In this document: positions 1-8,430 of the stretch, in pieces
Layout: each line of letters begins with the position of its first letter
How positions within the stretch are numbered: the stretch's first letter is position 1
Assembly (NCBI GenBank): GCA_965243325.1
Contig: CBDEUQ010000003.1
Location: forward strand, 682,001-746,000
DNA: 64,000 bases
Source of the DNA: JANQOH01 sp965243325
GTDB lineage: Bacteria; Pseudomonadota; Alphaproteobacteria; UBA7887
Reading direction: 5' to 3'
Notes under the pieces: generated by a model
The model's input: the letters and a program-made list of their open reading frames with translations, nothing else
Told to the model about the DNA's origin: nothing
The model's database searches: none
Translations under genes and position numbers: made by a program

Positions 1-643
1 GGACCGGCGTCGTGGCCCGGTCGTGCTCGTCCTCGATCTCGCCGACGATCTCCTCCACGAGGTCCTCGATGGTCGCAAGGCCATCGATTCCGCCGTGCTC
101 GTCGACCACCAGTGCCATGTGCAGCTTGGTCGCGCGCATCTGGCGCAGCAGCTTGTGAATCGGCATCGACGCCGGCACGAACGGGATCGTGCGCGCCACG
201 GCGACAAGGTCGAAGGCGCGGTCGCCCTGCCAATACGCGAGGAGGTCGCGCACGTGCACCATGCCGACGATGTCGTCGAGCGAGTCCTCGAACACGGGAA
301 GGCGAGAGTGTCCGGCGGCAGCCATCGTCTCGACAATCGAGCCGAGACTGGCGGACGCAGGCACGGCGACAATGTCGGCCCGCGGAACCATCACGTCCTC
401 GACGCGCGTCTCGCCGAACTTGAGCAGATTGAGCAGCATCGTCCGCTCCTGCTCGTCGATCGCCGTGGCCGCGTCGGGGTGTTCCTCGATCAATTCCTCC
501 ACCGACTCGCGCAGCGACGCTATGCGACTGCCGCCCGTGAGCGACCGCAACCAGTCGCCGAGAAGGCTCAGAAGCGTCTTGCCGTTGCCGTCGCGCGCAG
601 GCCTCGCGTGCGTTCGCGCCGTGCCGTCGCTCACGCCGGCCAT
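1..643 (-). CDS. CorC/TlyC-type CBS-domain protein (C-terminus cut by window edge)
   Basis: The gene reads leftward from an ATG at 643 and leaves the window at base 1, so only about 214 N-terminal residues are visible. After a short basic leader come the segment GETRVEDVMVPRADI and two CBS motifs (SRLPVFEDSLDDIVGMVH and LVVDEHGGIDGLATIEDLVE). These are typical of the cytosolic CorC/HlyC-like family, which is linked to magnesium/cobalt efflux and here lacks the DUF21 membrane domain. The ATG lies 13 bases inside the end of ybeY, so translation is probably coupled. In alphaproteobacteria this gene usually follows ybeY and precedes lnt. The C-terminal transporter-associated domain, if present, is outside the window. 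Confidence 0.9.
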   Translation of the reverse strand, partial: MAGVSDGTARTHARPARDGNGKTLLSLLGDWLRSLTGGSRIASLRESVEELIEEHPDAATAIDEQERTMLLNLLKFGETRVEDVMVPRADIVAVPASASLGSIVETMAAAGHSRLPVFEDSLDDIVGMVHVRDLLAYWQGDRAFDLVAVARTIPFVPASMPIHKLLRQMRATKLHMALVVDEHGGIDGLATIEDLVEEIVGEIEDEHDRATTPV

Positions 644-1128
644 TCCCCGCTTTGCCAGGGATCGGCGACGCCGATCCGCCGCAGCACGCGAGTCTCCGCA
701 CCGCGCATCTCGGCCGCCTCGCGATCGTCCCGATGGTCGTAGCCGAGCAGATGGAGCGTTCCGTGAACGACGAGGTGGCGCGCGTGGTCGGCCACCGCGA
801 GGCCACGGGCGCGGGCCTCCCGGCACACGGTTTCGCGGGCCAGCACCACGTCGCCGAGGACGCCCGGCGCTCCGGGAGCCAGCGCCGGCGAGCCGGGAAA
901 GGCGAGAACGTTGGTCGCCCCGGCGCAGCCACGGTAGCGCCGGTTCAGAGAAACGACCGTGGCATCGTCCGCCAGCAGGATACTAAGCTCCACCGGCCCG
1001 CCCGGTGCCGCCTCGGCCAGCGCGGCGTCGGCAGCGCGCCGACAGGCGGCGGCGGCATCGAGAAAGGAGCCGGTCCACGCCGCGTCGTCGACGGCCACAT
1101 CGATGTTCCGCGCCGCAGCGACGCTCAC
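631..1128 (-). CDS. ybeY: Endoribonuclease YbeY
   Basis: This 165-residue metal-dependent RNase takes part in 16S rRNA 3'-end maturation and ribosome quality control in the cytoplasm. The zinc signature H-x3-H-x5-H is visible near residues 118-130 as HLVVHGTLHLLGYDH, and the RRYRGCAGATNVLAFP segment fits the family. The length is normal. The ATG overlaps the phoH stop codon by four bases, and the gene's own 3' end overlaps the downstream CBS gene, so the four genes miaB-phoH-ybeY-corC appear to be one translationally coupled unit. No oddities are seen. Confidence 0.96.
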   Translation of the reverse strand: MSVAAARNIDVAVDDAAWTGSFLDAAAACRRAADAALAEAAPGGPVELSILLADDATVVSLNRRYRGCAGATNVLAFPGSPALAPGAPGVLGDVVLARETVCREARARGLAVADHARHLVVHGTLHLLGYDHRDDREAAEMRGAETRVLRRIGVADPWQSGEWPA

Positions 1129-2159
1129 GACCGGGCTCCGGCGCGATCTGCGATCTTCGTCTCCGTCTCGCGCTCGTCCGTCTGGCGATCACGATAGGCG
1201 CGGACGATACGCGTCACCAGGTCGTGGCGCACCACATCGCGTTCGGAGAAGCGGACGACGCGGACGCCGTCGAGGGCGCCCGTTACGCTCAGGGCGTCGT
1301 GCAGTCCCGATCGCGTGTTCGCGGGCAGGTCGATCTGCGTGAGATCGCCGGTGACGACCATGCGCGCGTTCTCGCCGATGCGGGTCAGGAACATCTTCAT
1401 CTGCACCGGGGTCGTGTTCTGCCCTTCATCGAGAATGACGAATGCGTTGGACAGGGTCCGACCGCGCATGAACGCCAAGGGCGCGATCTCGATCTGCCCG
1501 CTGCGCAGTCCCGCGGCAACCCGATCCGCCGGCATCATATCGTAGAACGCGTCGTACAGCGGTCGGAAGTAGGGGTCGACCTTCTCCTGCACGTCACCGG
1601 GGAGGAAACCCAGCCGCTCGCCGGACTCGACCGCCGGCCGCGAAAGGACGATGCGCTCGACCTGTCCGCGCGCGAGCATGGCGACCGCGACGGCGACGGC
1701 GAGATAGGTCTTGCCCGTCCCCGCCGGCCCAATGCCGTAGGTGAGCTCGCATTCGCGCAGAGCGCGGACATACGCGGCCTGCGCCGGCGAACGCGGCAAA
1801 ATGCGGCGCTTGTGCGCAGCGACGACGGCTTCGTCGGCGATCAGCGGCGACACCTCCGCCGTCTCGACGTCATGCGTCATGCGCAGCGCCGCATCGACTT
1901 CCTGCGGCCCGACGGGAAGACCGCGCCGCAGCATGTCGTGCAGCGATACGAGGACCGCCTTGGCACGATTCGCGGCGTCCGTCCGCCCCGAAATGGCAAG
2001 GCGATTGCCGCGGCTGGCGATCCAGACGCCGACTTTCTGTTCGATGCGGGCGAGATGCCGGTCGTGCTCGCCGAACAAGGCGCCGAGATGCGCGTTGTCG
2101 TCAAAGCTCAGATAGAGCGGCGCCGCGGCGCCGCGCGCCGGCTCGCGTTCGCGACTCAA
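1125..2159 (-). CDS. phoH: PhoH-family ATPase (YbeZ)
   Basis: A 344-residue P-loop protein of the PhoH/YbeZ family. It begins with a KH-like N-terminal domain (RIEQKVGVWIASRGNRLAISG). Walker A is GPAGTGKT, Walker B is FVILDEGQNTTPVQMKMFLTR, and the sensor-like MVVTGDLTQIDLP follows. The family is an RNA-linked ATPase or helicase that partners with YbeY. The reading frame stays open far upstream through miaB, but the best start is a TTG at 2159. That TTG overlaps the miaB TGA (TTGA) and has GGAGG seven bases before it. The order miaB-phoH-ybeY is conserved in alphaproteobacteria. Confidence 0.94.
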   Translation of the reverse strand: MSREREPARGAAAPLYLSFDDNAHLGALFGEHDRHLARIEQKVGVWIASRGNRLAISGRTDAANRAKAVLVSLHDMLRRGLPVGPQEVDAALRMTHDVETAEVSPLIADEAVVAAHKRRILPRSPAQAAYVRALRECELTYGIGPAGTGKTYLAVAVAVAMLARGQVERIVLSRPAVESGERLGFLPGDVQEKVDPYFRPLYDAFYDMMPADRVAAGLRSGQIEIAPLAFMRGRTLSNAFVILDEGQNTTPVQMKMFLTRIGENARMVVTGDLTQIDLPANTRSGLHDALSVTGALDGVRVVRFSERDVVRHDLVTRIVRAYRDRQTDERETETKIADRAGARS

Positions 2160-3523
2160 GCGGGCGCCTCCGTCACGACCCCGGACAGGCCGTTCTTCGT
2201 GCACCCGGTGACGCGAACGCGGGCGCGATCGCCGATCGTCAGCCGCGAACCCTGGACGTGCACCGCTTGCATGTACGGGGTCCGGCCGACGAGCTGCCCG
2301 GCGTGGCGACCGGGGCGCTCGAACAGCACGGGCAGCGTGCGCCCGACGGCACTCCGGTTGAACGTCCGCTGCTGGCTGGCAAGGCACTCCTGCAACGCGG
2401 CCAGACGCTCGTTCTTCACCTCTTCGGCGACCTGCGGCCGGACCACCGCCGCCGGGGTCCCGGGCCTCGGGCTGTATTTGAACGCGAACGCGCTGGCGAA
2501 GCCGATCTCGCCGACCAACGCCAGCGTATCGGCGAAGTCGGCGGCGGTCTCCCCCGGATAGCCGACGATGAAGTCGGACGACAGCGCGATGTCCGGCCGC
2601 GCCGCGCGCAGCCGGGCGACAAGGCGACGGTAGTCCTCGCGCGTGTGCCGCCGGTTCATCGCCGCCAGAATCCGGTCGGCGCCCGACTGCACCGGCAAAT
2701 GCAGGTGCGGCATGAGACGCGGCACCTCGGCGTGGGCGCGGATCAGCGCCTCGCTCATATCGTTCGGATGCGACGTGGTGTAGCGCACGCGTTCGAGGCC
2801 GTCGATGGCCCCGACCTGGGCGATCAGCTCGGCGAGACCCTCGCCGCCGTCGCGCCATGCGTTGACGTTCTGGCCGAGCAGCACGATCTCGCGCGCGCCG
2901 CCGTCGACGAGACGCCGCGCCTCGGCCACGACGGCGCGCGCCGGACGCGAGTCCTCGGCACCGCGCGTGTAGGGAACGACGCAGAACGTGCAGAACTTGT
3001 CGCAGCCTTCCTGGACCGTGAGGAAGGCGGAGACGCCGCCAAAGCGCCGCGCTTCGGGCAGGACATCGAACTTGGAGACGGCGGGGAAGCCGGTATCGAT
3101 GACCGGCCGTCCGGCGGCCCGGTCGGCGCGCGCCACCATCTCGGGCAGGCGATGGTAGCTCTGCGGCCCAAGCACGATGTCGACGAACGGCGCGCGGCGG
3201 GCCATCTCGGCGCCCTCGGCCTGCGCCACGCAGCCGGCGACCGCCACGATCATGCGTCCGCCGACGGCGGCCCGGGCCTTCTGCAGGAGGTGCAGGCGCC
3301 CGAGCTCGGAGTAGACCTTCTCACCCGCCTTCTCGCGAATGTGGCACGTGTTCAGCAGCACCATGTCGGCGCCGTCGGGAGAATCCACGGGACGATAGCC
3401 CAGTGGCGCCAGGACCTCGCTCATGCGTTCCGAGTCGTAGACGTTCATCTGGCAGCCCCAGGTGCGCACGTAGAGCGTGCGTGGCGGGCTTGCCGTTTCG
3501 ACGTTCGCGGACGTGCCGGTCAA
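2156..3523 (-). CDS. miaB: tRNA-2-methylthio-N6-dimethylallyladenosine synthase MiaB
   Basis: This radical-SAM methylthiotransferase converts i6A37 to ms2i6A37 in tRNA. Seen in order: an N-terminal UPF0004 domain starting TLYVRTWGCQMNVYDSERM, the radical-SAM cluster motif CDKFCTFC followed by VVPYTRG, and a C-terminal TRAM domain (RVRVTGCTKNGLSG). The N-terminal iron-sulfur cysteines are in GCQMN, NTCHIREKA and VAGCVAQ. A TTG at 3523, with GGAG five bases upstream, gives 455 residues, the usual family length. Upstream codons in the same frame overlap the acyltransferase gene and are not family-like. Its substrate is made by MiaA, encoded at about 43.1-44.0 kb in this window. Confidence 0.95.
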   Translation of the reverse strand: MTGTSANVETASPPRTLYVRTWGCQMNVYDSERMSEVLAPLGYRPVDSPDGADMVLLNTCHIREKAGEKVYSELGRLHLLQKARAAVGGRMIVAVAGCVAQAEGAEMARRAPFVDIVLGPQSYHRLPEMVARADRAAGRPVIDTGFPAVSKFDVLPEARRFGGVSAFLTVQEGCDKFCTFCVVPYTRGAEDSRPARAVVAEARRLVDGGAREIVLLGQNVNAWRDGGEGLAELIAQVGAIDGLERVRYTTSHPNDMSEALIRAHAEVPRLMPHLHLPVQSGADRILAAMNRRHTREDYRRLVARLRAARPDIALSSDFIVGYPGETAADFADTLALVGEIGFASAFAFKYSPRPGTPAAVVRPQVAEEVKNERLAALQECLASQQRTFNRSAVGRTLPVLFERPGRHAGQLVGRTPYMQAVHVQGSRLTIGDRARVRVTGCTKNGLSGVVTEAPA

Positions 3524-3566
3524 TGCCTCTCCTCTGGTGCCGACGGTGCCGCGGCCGCGCGCCCGG

Positions 3567-4469
3567 TCATGAGGCACCAGCGATCGAAGTGGCCCTTCGC
3601 ACACCGCCGCCGCGCCGAACCTTATCGGCGCCCGGTGCGCTGTCAAGCGGCGTCGAACCGCCGACGCGCCCAGGGCGGCGGCCGGCGAGCAACGCCGACA
3701 GGCCGTCGGCGACCGCCGTCTCGCATGCGCGCGCCAGGGCCTTGCGGGAACCGTGGCTCTCGATCGTGATCGGCTCGTGCAACCACACGTCCACACGGAC
3801 GCCGCCGAGACCCATGAGTCGCCACAGGTGGCCGAACAGCGCCGTGTCGCCGTACCACGTCGCCCACGGCCGTTCGCGGCGGCTCATGGGCAGATTGCGG
3901 AAGCCTGTGTAGGCGAGGGACACCGGCTGCACCGCGAGCGGCCCTCCGCCCAGCGGGCGCTGCGCCACGGCGAAGAACGTACTGTTGAACGGCAGCACGC
4001 GGTTGCCGTCGCTGCTCGTCCCCTCGGGGAACAGGATCAGGCTGTCGCCGTCCTGGAGGCGGCGGCGGATCTCGTCGCGGTGCCGCTCGCTGCGGCTTGC
4101 CCGGCGCACCACGAACACCGACCGCGCGAGCTTCGCCAGCAGCCCGAACAGCGGCCAGCCGGCGACTTCCGCCTTGGCCACGAAAGCGGCGTCCAGAACG
4201 CACGACAGAACGATTATGTCGACGTAGGACGCGTGATTGCACACGTACAGCGTCGGCGGCGCGCCGGCACGGCAGCCGGCGACGTGGATGTCGATGCCGA
4301 TCGTCCGACTGACGCCGCGATGGTAGAGCTTGGGCACGACGCGCGACAGGGGCGACCGCAGCGCCAGCGCCGCTGCCTGTACCGGGATGAGCAGCGCCGT
4401 CCACGCGAGCAGGACCAGCGCGACGCCCGCGGCGCGCAGGTGCGGCGACGGATCGGGAAGTCTGCCCAC
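3567..4469 (-). CDS. 1-acyl-sn-glycerol-3-phosphate acyltransferase family protein (OlsA-like)
   Basis: A 300-residue membrane-anchored acyltransferase of the PlsC family. It has an N-terminal hydrophobic segment (VALVLLAWTALLIPVQAAAL), the catalytic NHASYVD (NHx4D) motif, and FPEGTSSDG as the phosphate/acceptor motif. It directly follows an OlsB-like gene, so the likely role is O-acylation of lyso-ornithine lipid (OlsA). Phosphatidic acid synthesis is the alternative. The chosen start is a GTG at 4469, three bases past the neighbour's stop; longer in-frame extensions run inside that neighbour. The last roughly 35 residues are low-complexity and basic. Confidence 0.85.
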   Translation of the reverse strand: MGRLPDPSPHLRAAGVALVLLAWTALLIPVQAAALALRSPLSRVVPKLYHRGVSRTIGIDIHVAGCRAGAPPTLYVCNHASYVDIIVLSCVLDAAFVAKAEVAGWPLFGLLAKLARSVFVVRRASRSERHRDEIRRRLQDGDSLILFPEGTSSDGNRVLPFNSTFFAVAQRPLGGGPLAVQPVSLAYTGFRNLPMSRRERPWATWYGDTALFGHLWRLMGLGGVRVDVWLHEPITIESHGSRKALARACETAVADGLSALLAGRRPGRVGGSTPLDSAPGADKVRRGGGVRRATSIAGAS

Positions 4470-4471
4470 GC

Positions 4472-5302
4472 TCAGTCGGCGTCGGGCCGGAGCAGCGGGT
4501 TCTGGGCGTAGTGCTGCAGGTAGCGGGACGTCACCAGATCGGTCTTCACGACGATGCAGACGTCGGTGGTGCGGAACTGCGGGTCGATGACGGCGCCGTC
4601 GCCGACGAACCCGCCGAGACGGAGGTAGCCCTTGATCAACGGCGGCAGCGCCAGGCGAGCCGCGCGCGCGTCGACCGCATCCGGAGGCAGCCGGTCCATC
4701 GCCGTGTAGCGTCCGGGCAGGGCCCGCGGCCGCAGGTCCCGCGGCGCCAGATGCCGGTGGTGCAGATACGACAGGGGCAGCGCCAGGCGGTCGGGCTCGA
4801 TGCCGGCGATGCTGGCGCAGCCGAACAACAGTCCGATGTCGTAGTGGAAGACGTAGACCGCGATGCCCCGCCACAACAACGCCATCGTCGCCCGGTTGCG
4901 GTATTCCCGGTCGACGCACGACCGCCCGAGCTCCATGATCTCGCCGCGCACCGCGAGCAGGGGCGCGATGTCGTACTCGCCGGAGGTGTAGAACCCGCCG
5001 TGCTTCTCGGCGACGCTGCGCCGGTTGATGCGGTAGGTGCCGACGATAGAGCGGTGCGGATGCGCGCGTTCGCGGTCGATCACCAGAAGGTGGTCCCAGT
5101 AGGAATCGAAGGCGTCGCAGTCGCGCCGGAGGCGCCGGACCTCGTCGCTCGCGACCGCGTCCATCTCTTCGTAAAAGATGCGGTAGCGCAACGCCTGGGC
5201 GGCGTCGATCTCCGCGGCCGAGCGCGCGAGGCGCACTTCCAGCGCGCCGGCATGGATGCCGCCGAACGGATCGTCGAGCGTTTCGGCCGCGCTCACCGCC
5301 AC
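4472..5302 (-). CDS. GNAT-fold N-acyltransferase, OlsB-like (ornithine lipid synthesis)
   Basis: About 276 residues resembling the hemolysin-like/OlsB group of GNAT N-acyltransferases. OlsB transfers a 3-hydroxyacyl chain from ACP to ornithine, the first step of phosphate-free ornithine lipids. Supporting segments are the N-terminal LEVRLARSAAEIDAAQALRYRIFYEEM, VGTYRINRR, and the EIMELGRSCVDREYRN core. The neighbouring PlsC-like gene supplies the second acylation, so the pair reads as olsB-olsA. The start is uncertain: GTG codons at 5302 and 5296 are both possible and neither has a strong ribosome site. The upstream reading frame overlaps fur and is not family-like. Confidence 0.85.
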   Translation of the reverse strand: MAVSAAETLDDPFGGIHAGALEVRLARSAAEIDAAQALRYRIFYEEMDAVASDEVRRLRRDCDAFDSYWDHLLVIDRERAHPHRSIVGTYRINRRSVAEKHGGFYTSGEYDIAPLLAVRGEIMELGRSCVDREYRNRATMALLWRGIAVYVFHYDIGLLFGCASIAGIEPDRLALPLSYLHHRHLAPRDLRPRALPGRYTAMDRLPPDAVDARAARLALPPLIKGYLRLGGFVGDGAVIDPQFRTTDVCIVVKTDLVTSRYLQHYAQNPLLRPDAD

Positions 5303-5340
5303 ACGGCCCGGGCGCGCGTGGCGTTCACCGGGCCCGGAGC

Positions 5341-5769
5341 TCAGGCATCGTCGCCGCCGATCGGCACGCCGTACAATTCGAGGCGGTGGCTCACCAGCCG
5401 ATAGCCGAGACGGGCCGCAACCTCGGTCTGAAGGCGCTCGATCTCGTCGTTGCGAAACTCGACCACCTCGCCGGACGAAATGTCGATCAGGTGGTCGTGA
5501 TGTTCGGCGCCCGCTTCTTCGTAGCGCGCGCGGCCGTAGCCGAAATCGTGCCGCTCCAGCACCTCGGCCTCTTCGAACAGACGCACGGTGCGGTAGACCG
5601 TCGCCATGCTGATCCGGGGGTCGACGCGGGTGGCGCGCCGAAAGACTGCGTTGGCGTCCGGATGGTCCTCGGAATCGGATATGACGCGGGCGATGATCCG
5701 GCGCTGGTCGGTCATCTTCAGGCCCTTGTCGATGCACAGGCGCTCGACTCGAGAGGGTTCCTGCCCCAT
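5341..5769 (-). CDS. fur: Fur-family metal-dependent transcriptional regulator
   Basis: A 142-residue Fur-superfamily repressor. It has an N-terminal winged helix (LKMTDQRRIIARVIS, then ATVYRTVRLFEEAEVLERH) and a C-terminal dimerisation and metal domain with the signature HHDHLIDISSGEVVEF. The cysteine pairs of classical zinc-structured Fur are absent, which fits alphaproteobacterial Fur/Mur proteins, some of which sense manganese or iron indirectly. The ATG at 5769 has GAGGGGAG upstream. A good promoter lies 37-65 bases before the start codon, and an IS256 element begins only 80 bases upstream. Iron versus manganese specificity cannot be told from sequence. Confidence 0.92.
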   Translation of the reverse strand: MGQEPSRVERLCIDKGLKMTDQRRIIARVISDSEDHPDANAVFRRATRVDPRISMATVYRTVRLFEEAEVLERHDFGYGRARYEEAGAEHHDHLIDISSGEVVEFRNDEIERLQTEVAARLGYRLVSHRLELYGVPIGGDDA

Positions 5770-5805
5770 GTCCGCTCCCCTCGTCGCGCGTTTCAGGCAG
5801 CCCGC

Positions 5806-5834
5806 AGTATAGCTACAGCGGCGGTGGCCGGCAA
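5806..5834 (-). promoter_or_regulatory. Predicted sigma70-type promoter of fur
   Basis: On the minus strand a -35 element TTGCCG (5829-5834) is followed by a 17-base spacer and a -10 element TATACT (5806-5811). Transcription would begin near 5799, giving a leader of about 30 bases before the fur ATG. The -35 box ends 7 bases before the left target duplication of the IS256 insertion, so the element just missed the promoter. No obvious Fur box was found within it. Confidence 0.6.
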
Positions 5835-5841
5835 GCGGCGC

Positions 5842-5849
5842 CCAAGCGT
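5842..5849. repeat. Left 8-bp target-site duplication of the IS256-family insertion
   Basis: CCAAGCGT at 5842-5849 is repeated exactly at 7131-7138, directly abutting both ends of the element. An 8-9 bp duplication is normal for IS256-family transposition. Confidence 0.85.
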
Positions 5850-7130
5850 GGGTAACGTCAAGAGTTATGTGTCAGGGAGACGGGGGTGCTGATTCCCTGA
5901 GACTTGTTTTCGTGGATGAATACCGCGTAGAGGACGCGGTCCATTGAGGTCCGGTCCTGGAAGGTTCCCATGGGCCGGGTTCGTCTGCGGACCTCCCGGA
6001 ACCTTCGTTCGATGGCGTTGGTGGTCCTGACCCGCTTTCGCTCATCGAGGGTCCGGTAGCGGAAGCAGGTGAGCAGCTCGTCGAGATCGCTGCGCAGGCA
6101 GGCGACGGCCTTGGGGTAGGTGCTTTGCCAGCGGTCGGCGAAGCGTCGGGCGGCGCTCTGGGCCTTGCGGCGGCTCTTTGCATTCATGACGGCGTGGACA
6201 TCGGCCTTGACGGCCTCCTGGTCGGCCTTGCGGACCTTGTTGAGGATGTTGCGCATCTTGTGCGCCCAGCACCTCTGAACCGGGATGCCGGGATAGACGA
6301 ACGGCAAGGCAGCCAGCAGGCCCTTGCCGCCATCGACGCAGATCATCTCAAGGCCTTCGCCGGTGAGCCCGCGGTGGTACAGCCGGTTGAGGAACACTTC
6401 CCACTCGCGGGCGCCTTCGCTGACGGCGAGATGGAAGTCGATGATCTCCTTCTTGCCGTCGGGGCGGATGCCGAGCGCCACCAGGACCGGCCTCCTGAGC
6501 GCGCCGGCGCCGGTCTTGCGGGCCAGCACCACGCCGTCGAGCATCAGCGCCTTGTAGGCGTTCTTCAGCGGCCTGCGGTGGAAGGCCTCGACCGCCATGT
6601 CGAGCGTCTTGGAGACCCGGCTCACCGTCGCGGCCGAGACCGGGCGCCCGAGCAGGGCCAGCAGGACCTCGCCCACCTTGCGCGTCGAAAGCCCCAGCAC
6701 GAAGCCGGCCAGGATGGCACGGTCGATCTCCGGCGCGCGCCTTGCGTAGCTCTTCACAACCCCGGTCGGGCAGAAGTGCCGGGTGCGCGGCACGTTGAGC
6801 TCGATGTCGCCGAGCTCGCTCAGCAGGCAGCGGCGGTAGGTCCCGTTGCGCCGGTCGCGCATCGCGCCGGCGTCGAGGTTGTCGAGCCAGCGATCCACCG
6901 CCTCGGCCATCCGGCCCTCGATGATCTCGGCCAGCGCCTGGCGGCCGAGCGGGCGGTAGCCCTCGCCCCAGTCCAGTCCGCCTGCCTGCATCTCCTTCAC
7001 CACCTCAAAGGCCTGGGGTAGGCTCATGATCGTCGCAGCTTGCTGGGACATGCGGGGTGCTCCTGTTTGTGGTTGTCGTCACCACAGGGAGTACCCCCTT
7101 CCCACCTGACACATAAATTCTTACGTCACC
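5850..7130 (-). mobile_element. Complete IS256-family insertion sequence (1,281 bp)
   Basis: The element is bounded by imperfect terminal inverted repeats of about 27-28 bp. The left end begins GGGTAACGTCAAGAG; the right end, read inward, begins with a matching GGTGACGT-type sequence; both contain TTATGTGTCAGG or close to it. It is flanked by the exact 8-bp direct repeat CCAAGCGT. One intact transposase gene fills it. An intact gene with a perfect target duplication points to a recent, possibly still mobile insertion between ribA and fur. Confidence 0.9.
5858..7051 (-). CDS. IS256-family (Mutator-type) transposase
   Basis: A 397-residue DDE transposase. The catalytic triad is recognisable as Asp172 (LMLDGVVLARK), Asp240 (MICVDGGKGL) and Glu348 (TTNAIERRFREVRRRTRPMG), together with the family's CWAHKMRNIL segment. 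The length is typical for IS256-family enzymes, and no frameshift or internal stop is seen. The stop codon lies within the left terminal repeat. Transcription runs toward fur. Confidence 0.96.
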   Translation of the reverse strand: MSQQAATIMSLPQAFEVVKEMQAGGLDWGEGYRPLGRQALAEIIEGRMAEAVDRWLDNLDAGAMRDRRNGTYRRCLLSELGDIELNVPRTRHFCPTGVVKSYARRAPEIDRAILAGFVLGLSTRKVGEVLLALLGRPVSAATVSRVSKTLDMAVEAFHRRPLKNAYKALMLDGVVLARKTGAGALRRPVLVALGIRPDGKKEIIDFHLAVSEGAREWEVFLNRLYHRGLTGEGLEMICVDGGKGLLAALPFVYPGIPVQRCWAHKMRNILNKVRKADQEAVKADVHAVMNAKSRRKAQSAARRFADRWQSTYPKAVACLRSDLDELLTCFRYRTLDERKRVRTTNAIERRFREVRRRTRPMGTFQDRTSMDRVLYAVFIHENKSQGISTPVSLTHNS

Positions 7131-7138
7131 CCAAGCGT
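7131..7138. repeat. Right 8-bp target-site duplication of the IS256-family insertion
   Basis: An exact copy of CCAAGCGT found at 5842-5849. Removing the element plus one copy restores a continuous intergenic stretch between ribA and fur. Confidence 0.85.
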
Positions 7139-7219
7139 CCCTACCCGTCGTTCTCCGTGCCTATCCGTCCGGGGCGCGGGACGCAGGCACACCGCGGACA
7201 GCCACGCATACATAACGAG

Positions 7220-7248
7220 AACATAGTCCGTCGCGGGCGCCCCGTCAA
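7220..7248 (-). promoter_or_regulatory. Candidate promoter reading from the ribA 3' side toward fur
   Basis: On the minus strand TTGACG (7243-7248) and TATGTT (7220-7225) are separated by exactly 17 bases, immediately after the ribA stop. Before the IS arrived this promoter would have been about 166 bases from the fur ATG and may have been a second upstream fur promoter. It now reads into the IS256 transposase. A 30-codon frame starting GTTATGTATGCG lies just downstream but is not recognised. Confidence 0.4.
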
Positions 7249-7263
7249 CGGCGCGGCGGCGGG

Positions 7264-8430
7264 TCAGCCGCGGATCAGGTGGCCGCCGCGGGTCGCCTTG
7301 GCGGCGAGGTAGCGCTCGTTGTGCCGGTTGGCGGGGAAGCTGTGCGGCACCCGCTCGACCACGTCGATGCCGCCACCGCGCAGCGCCTCCACCTTCCGCG
7401 GGTTGTTGGTCAGCAGGCGGACCTGGCGGTAACCGAGCCGGCGGAGCATTTCGGCGGCGACGCGGTAGTGGCGCTCGTCGGCGTCGAACCCCAGCATCTC
7501 GTTGGCGTCGAAGGTGTCGTGGCCGCGGTCCTGCAGGGTATAGGCGCGCAGCTTGTTGACGAGGCCGATGCCGCGGCCCTCCTGGGCGAGATAGAGGACC
7601 GCCCCGGCGCCGGTGCCGGTGCCGGCGATGTGGCGGATGGCGCCGCGCAGCTGGTCGCCGCAGTCGCAGCGCAGGCTGCCGATCAGGTCGCCGGTGAAGC
7701 ACTGCGAGTGCAGCCGCGTCAGCACCGGGGCGTCGCCGCCCGGGTTGCCGATGACGATGGCGAGGTGCTCGGCGCCGCCGTCGCTCGGCCGGAAGGCGGT
7801 GATCGTCGTGTCTTCCGCCCCGGCCAGCGGCACCCGCGCCGAGCCGACCCGGTCGAGCGCCGTCGCCGCCGCGCCGCGGTGGCGCTCGATGTCGGCCAGC
7901 GTCACCGCCATCAGGTCGTGCCGCCGCGCCCACGCCGCCGCCGCGTCGGCATCCGCGTCCGTTCCCTCGAGCGTCCGGGTAAGGGCCGCCGGCAGCAGGC
8001 CGGCGAGCTTGGCCAGGGCGACGGCGCCGGCGTCACGCGCGTGGGCCACCGCGGCCTGCAGCCCGCGCGCCTCGCGCAGCACCTCGTCCGCCGCCGCGGT
8101 CGGGTCGGCGAGGTCGTGGATGCGGGCCGGATCGAGCGGCGCCGGCAGCGGCAGGACGACGACCGGCCCGCCGGCGGCGGCGCGACCCAGCGCCTGCGCC
8201 CGCGGCGCGGTGACGACGAGCGAGACCGGCCGCCCGGGCAGCGCCGCGAGCCGCGCCAGGCGCGGCGGCGTTGCGTACTCGGCCGCCAGCACCGCCGAGG
8301 CGCCGCCGGCGCCGTCGCCCAGCACGACAACGCCGCCGCGCCTGAGATCGCCGACGGCGCGGTCGACCGCGACGACGGCGCGGGCGGTCTCGCCGCCGAT
8401 CGGTGCCGGGTCGCTCCGCCGTTGCTCCAC
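7264..8430 (-). CDS. ribA: GTP cyclohydrolase II with an N-terminal RibB-like domain
   Basis: About 388 residues. The C-terminal half is a complete GTP cyclohydrolase II, the first step of riboflavin synthesis. Zinc cysteines are in SQCFTGDLIGSLRCDCG, substrate-binding segments are YLAQEGRGIGLVNKLRAY and LLTNNPRKVEAL. The N-terminal half aligns only loosely with 3,4-dihydroxybutanone-phosphate synthase and lacks its clear acidic catalytic motif, so it is probably a non-catalytic partner domain, as in other alphaproteobacterial RibA proteins. A GTG at 8430 is preferred; the in-frame extension upstream is unlike the family. No riboswitch-like leader was recognised. Confidence 0.92.
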   Translation of the reverse strand: MEQRRSDPAPIGGETARAVVAVDRAVGDLRRGGVVVLGDGAGGASAVLAAEYATPPRLARLAALPGRPVSLVVTAPRAQALGRAAAGGPVVVLPLPAPLDPARIHDLADPTAAADEVLREARGLQAAVAHARDAGAVALAKLAGLLPAALTRTLEGTDADADAAAAWARRHDLMAVTLADIERHRGAAATALDRVGSARVPLAGAEDTTITAFRPSDGGAEHLAIVIGNPGGDAPVLTRLHSQCFTGDLIGSLRCDCGDQLRGAIRHIAGTGTGAGAVLYLAQEGRGIGLVNKLRAYTLQDRGHDTFDANEMLGFDADERHYRVAAEMLRRLGYRQVRLLTNNPRKVEALRGGGIDVVERVPHSFPANRHNERYLAAKATRGGHLIRG

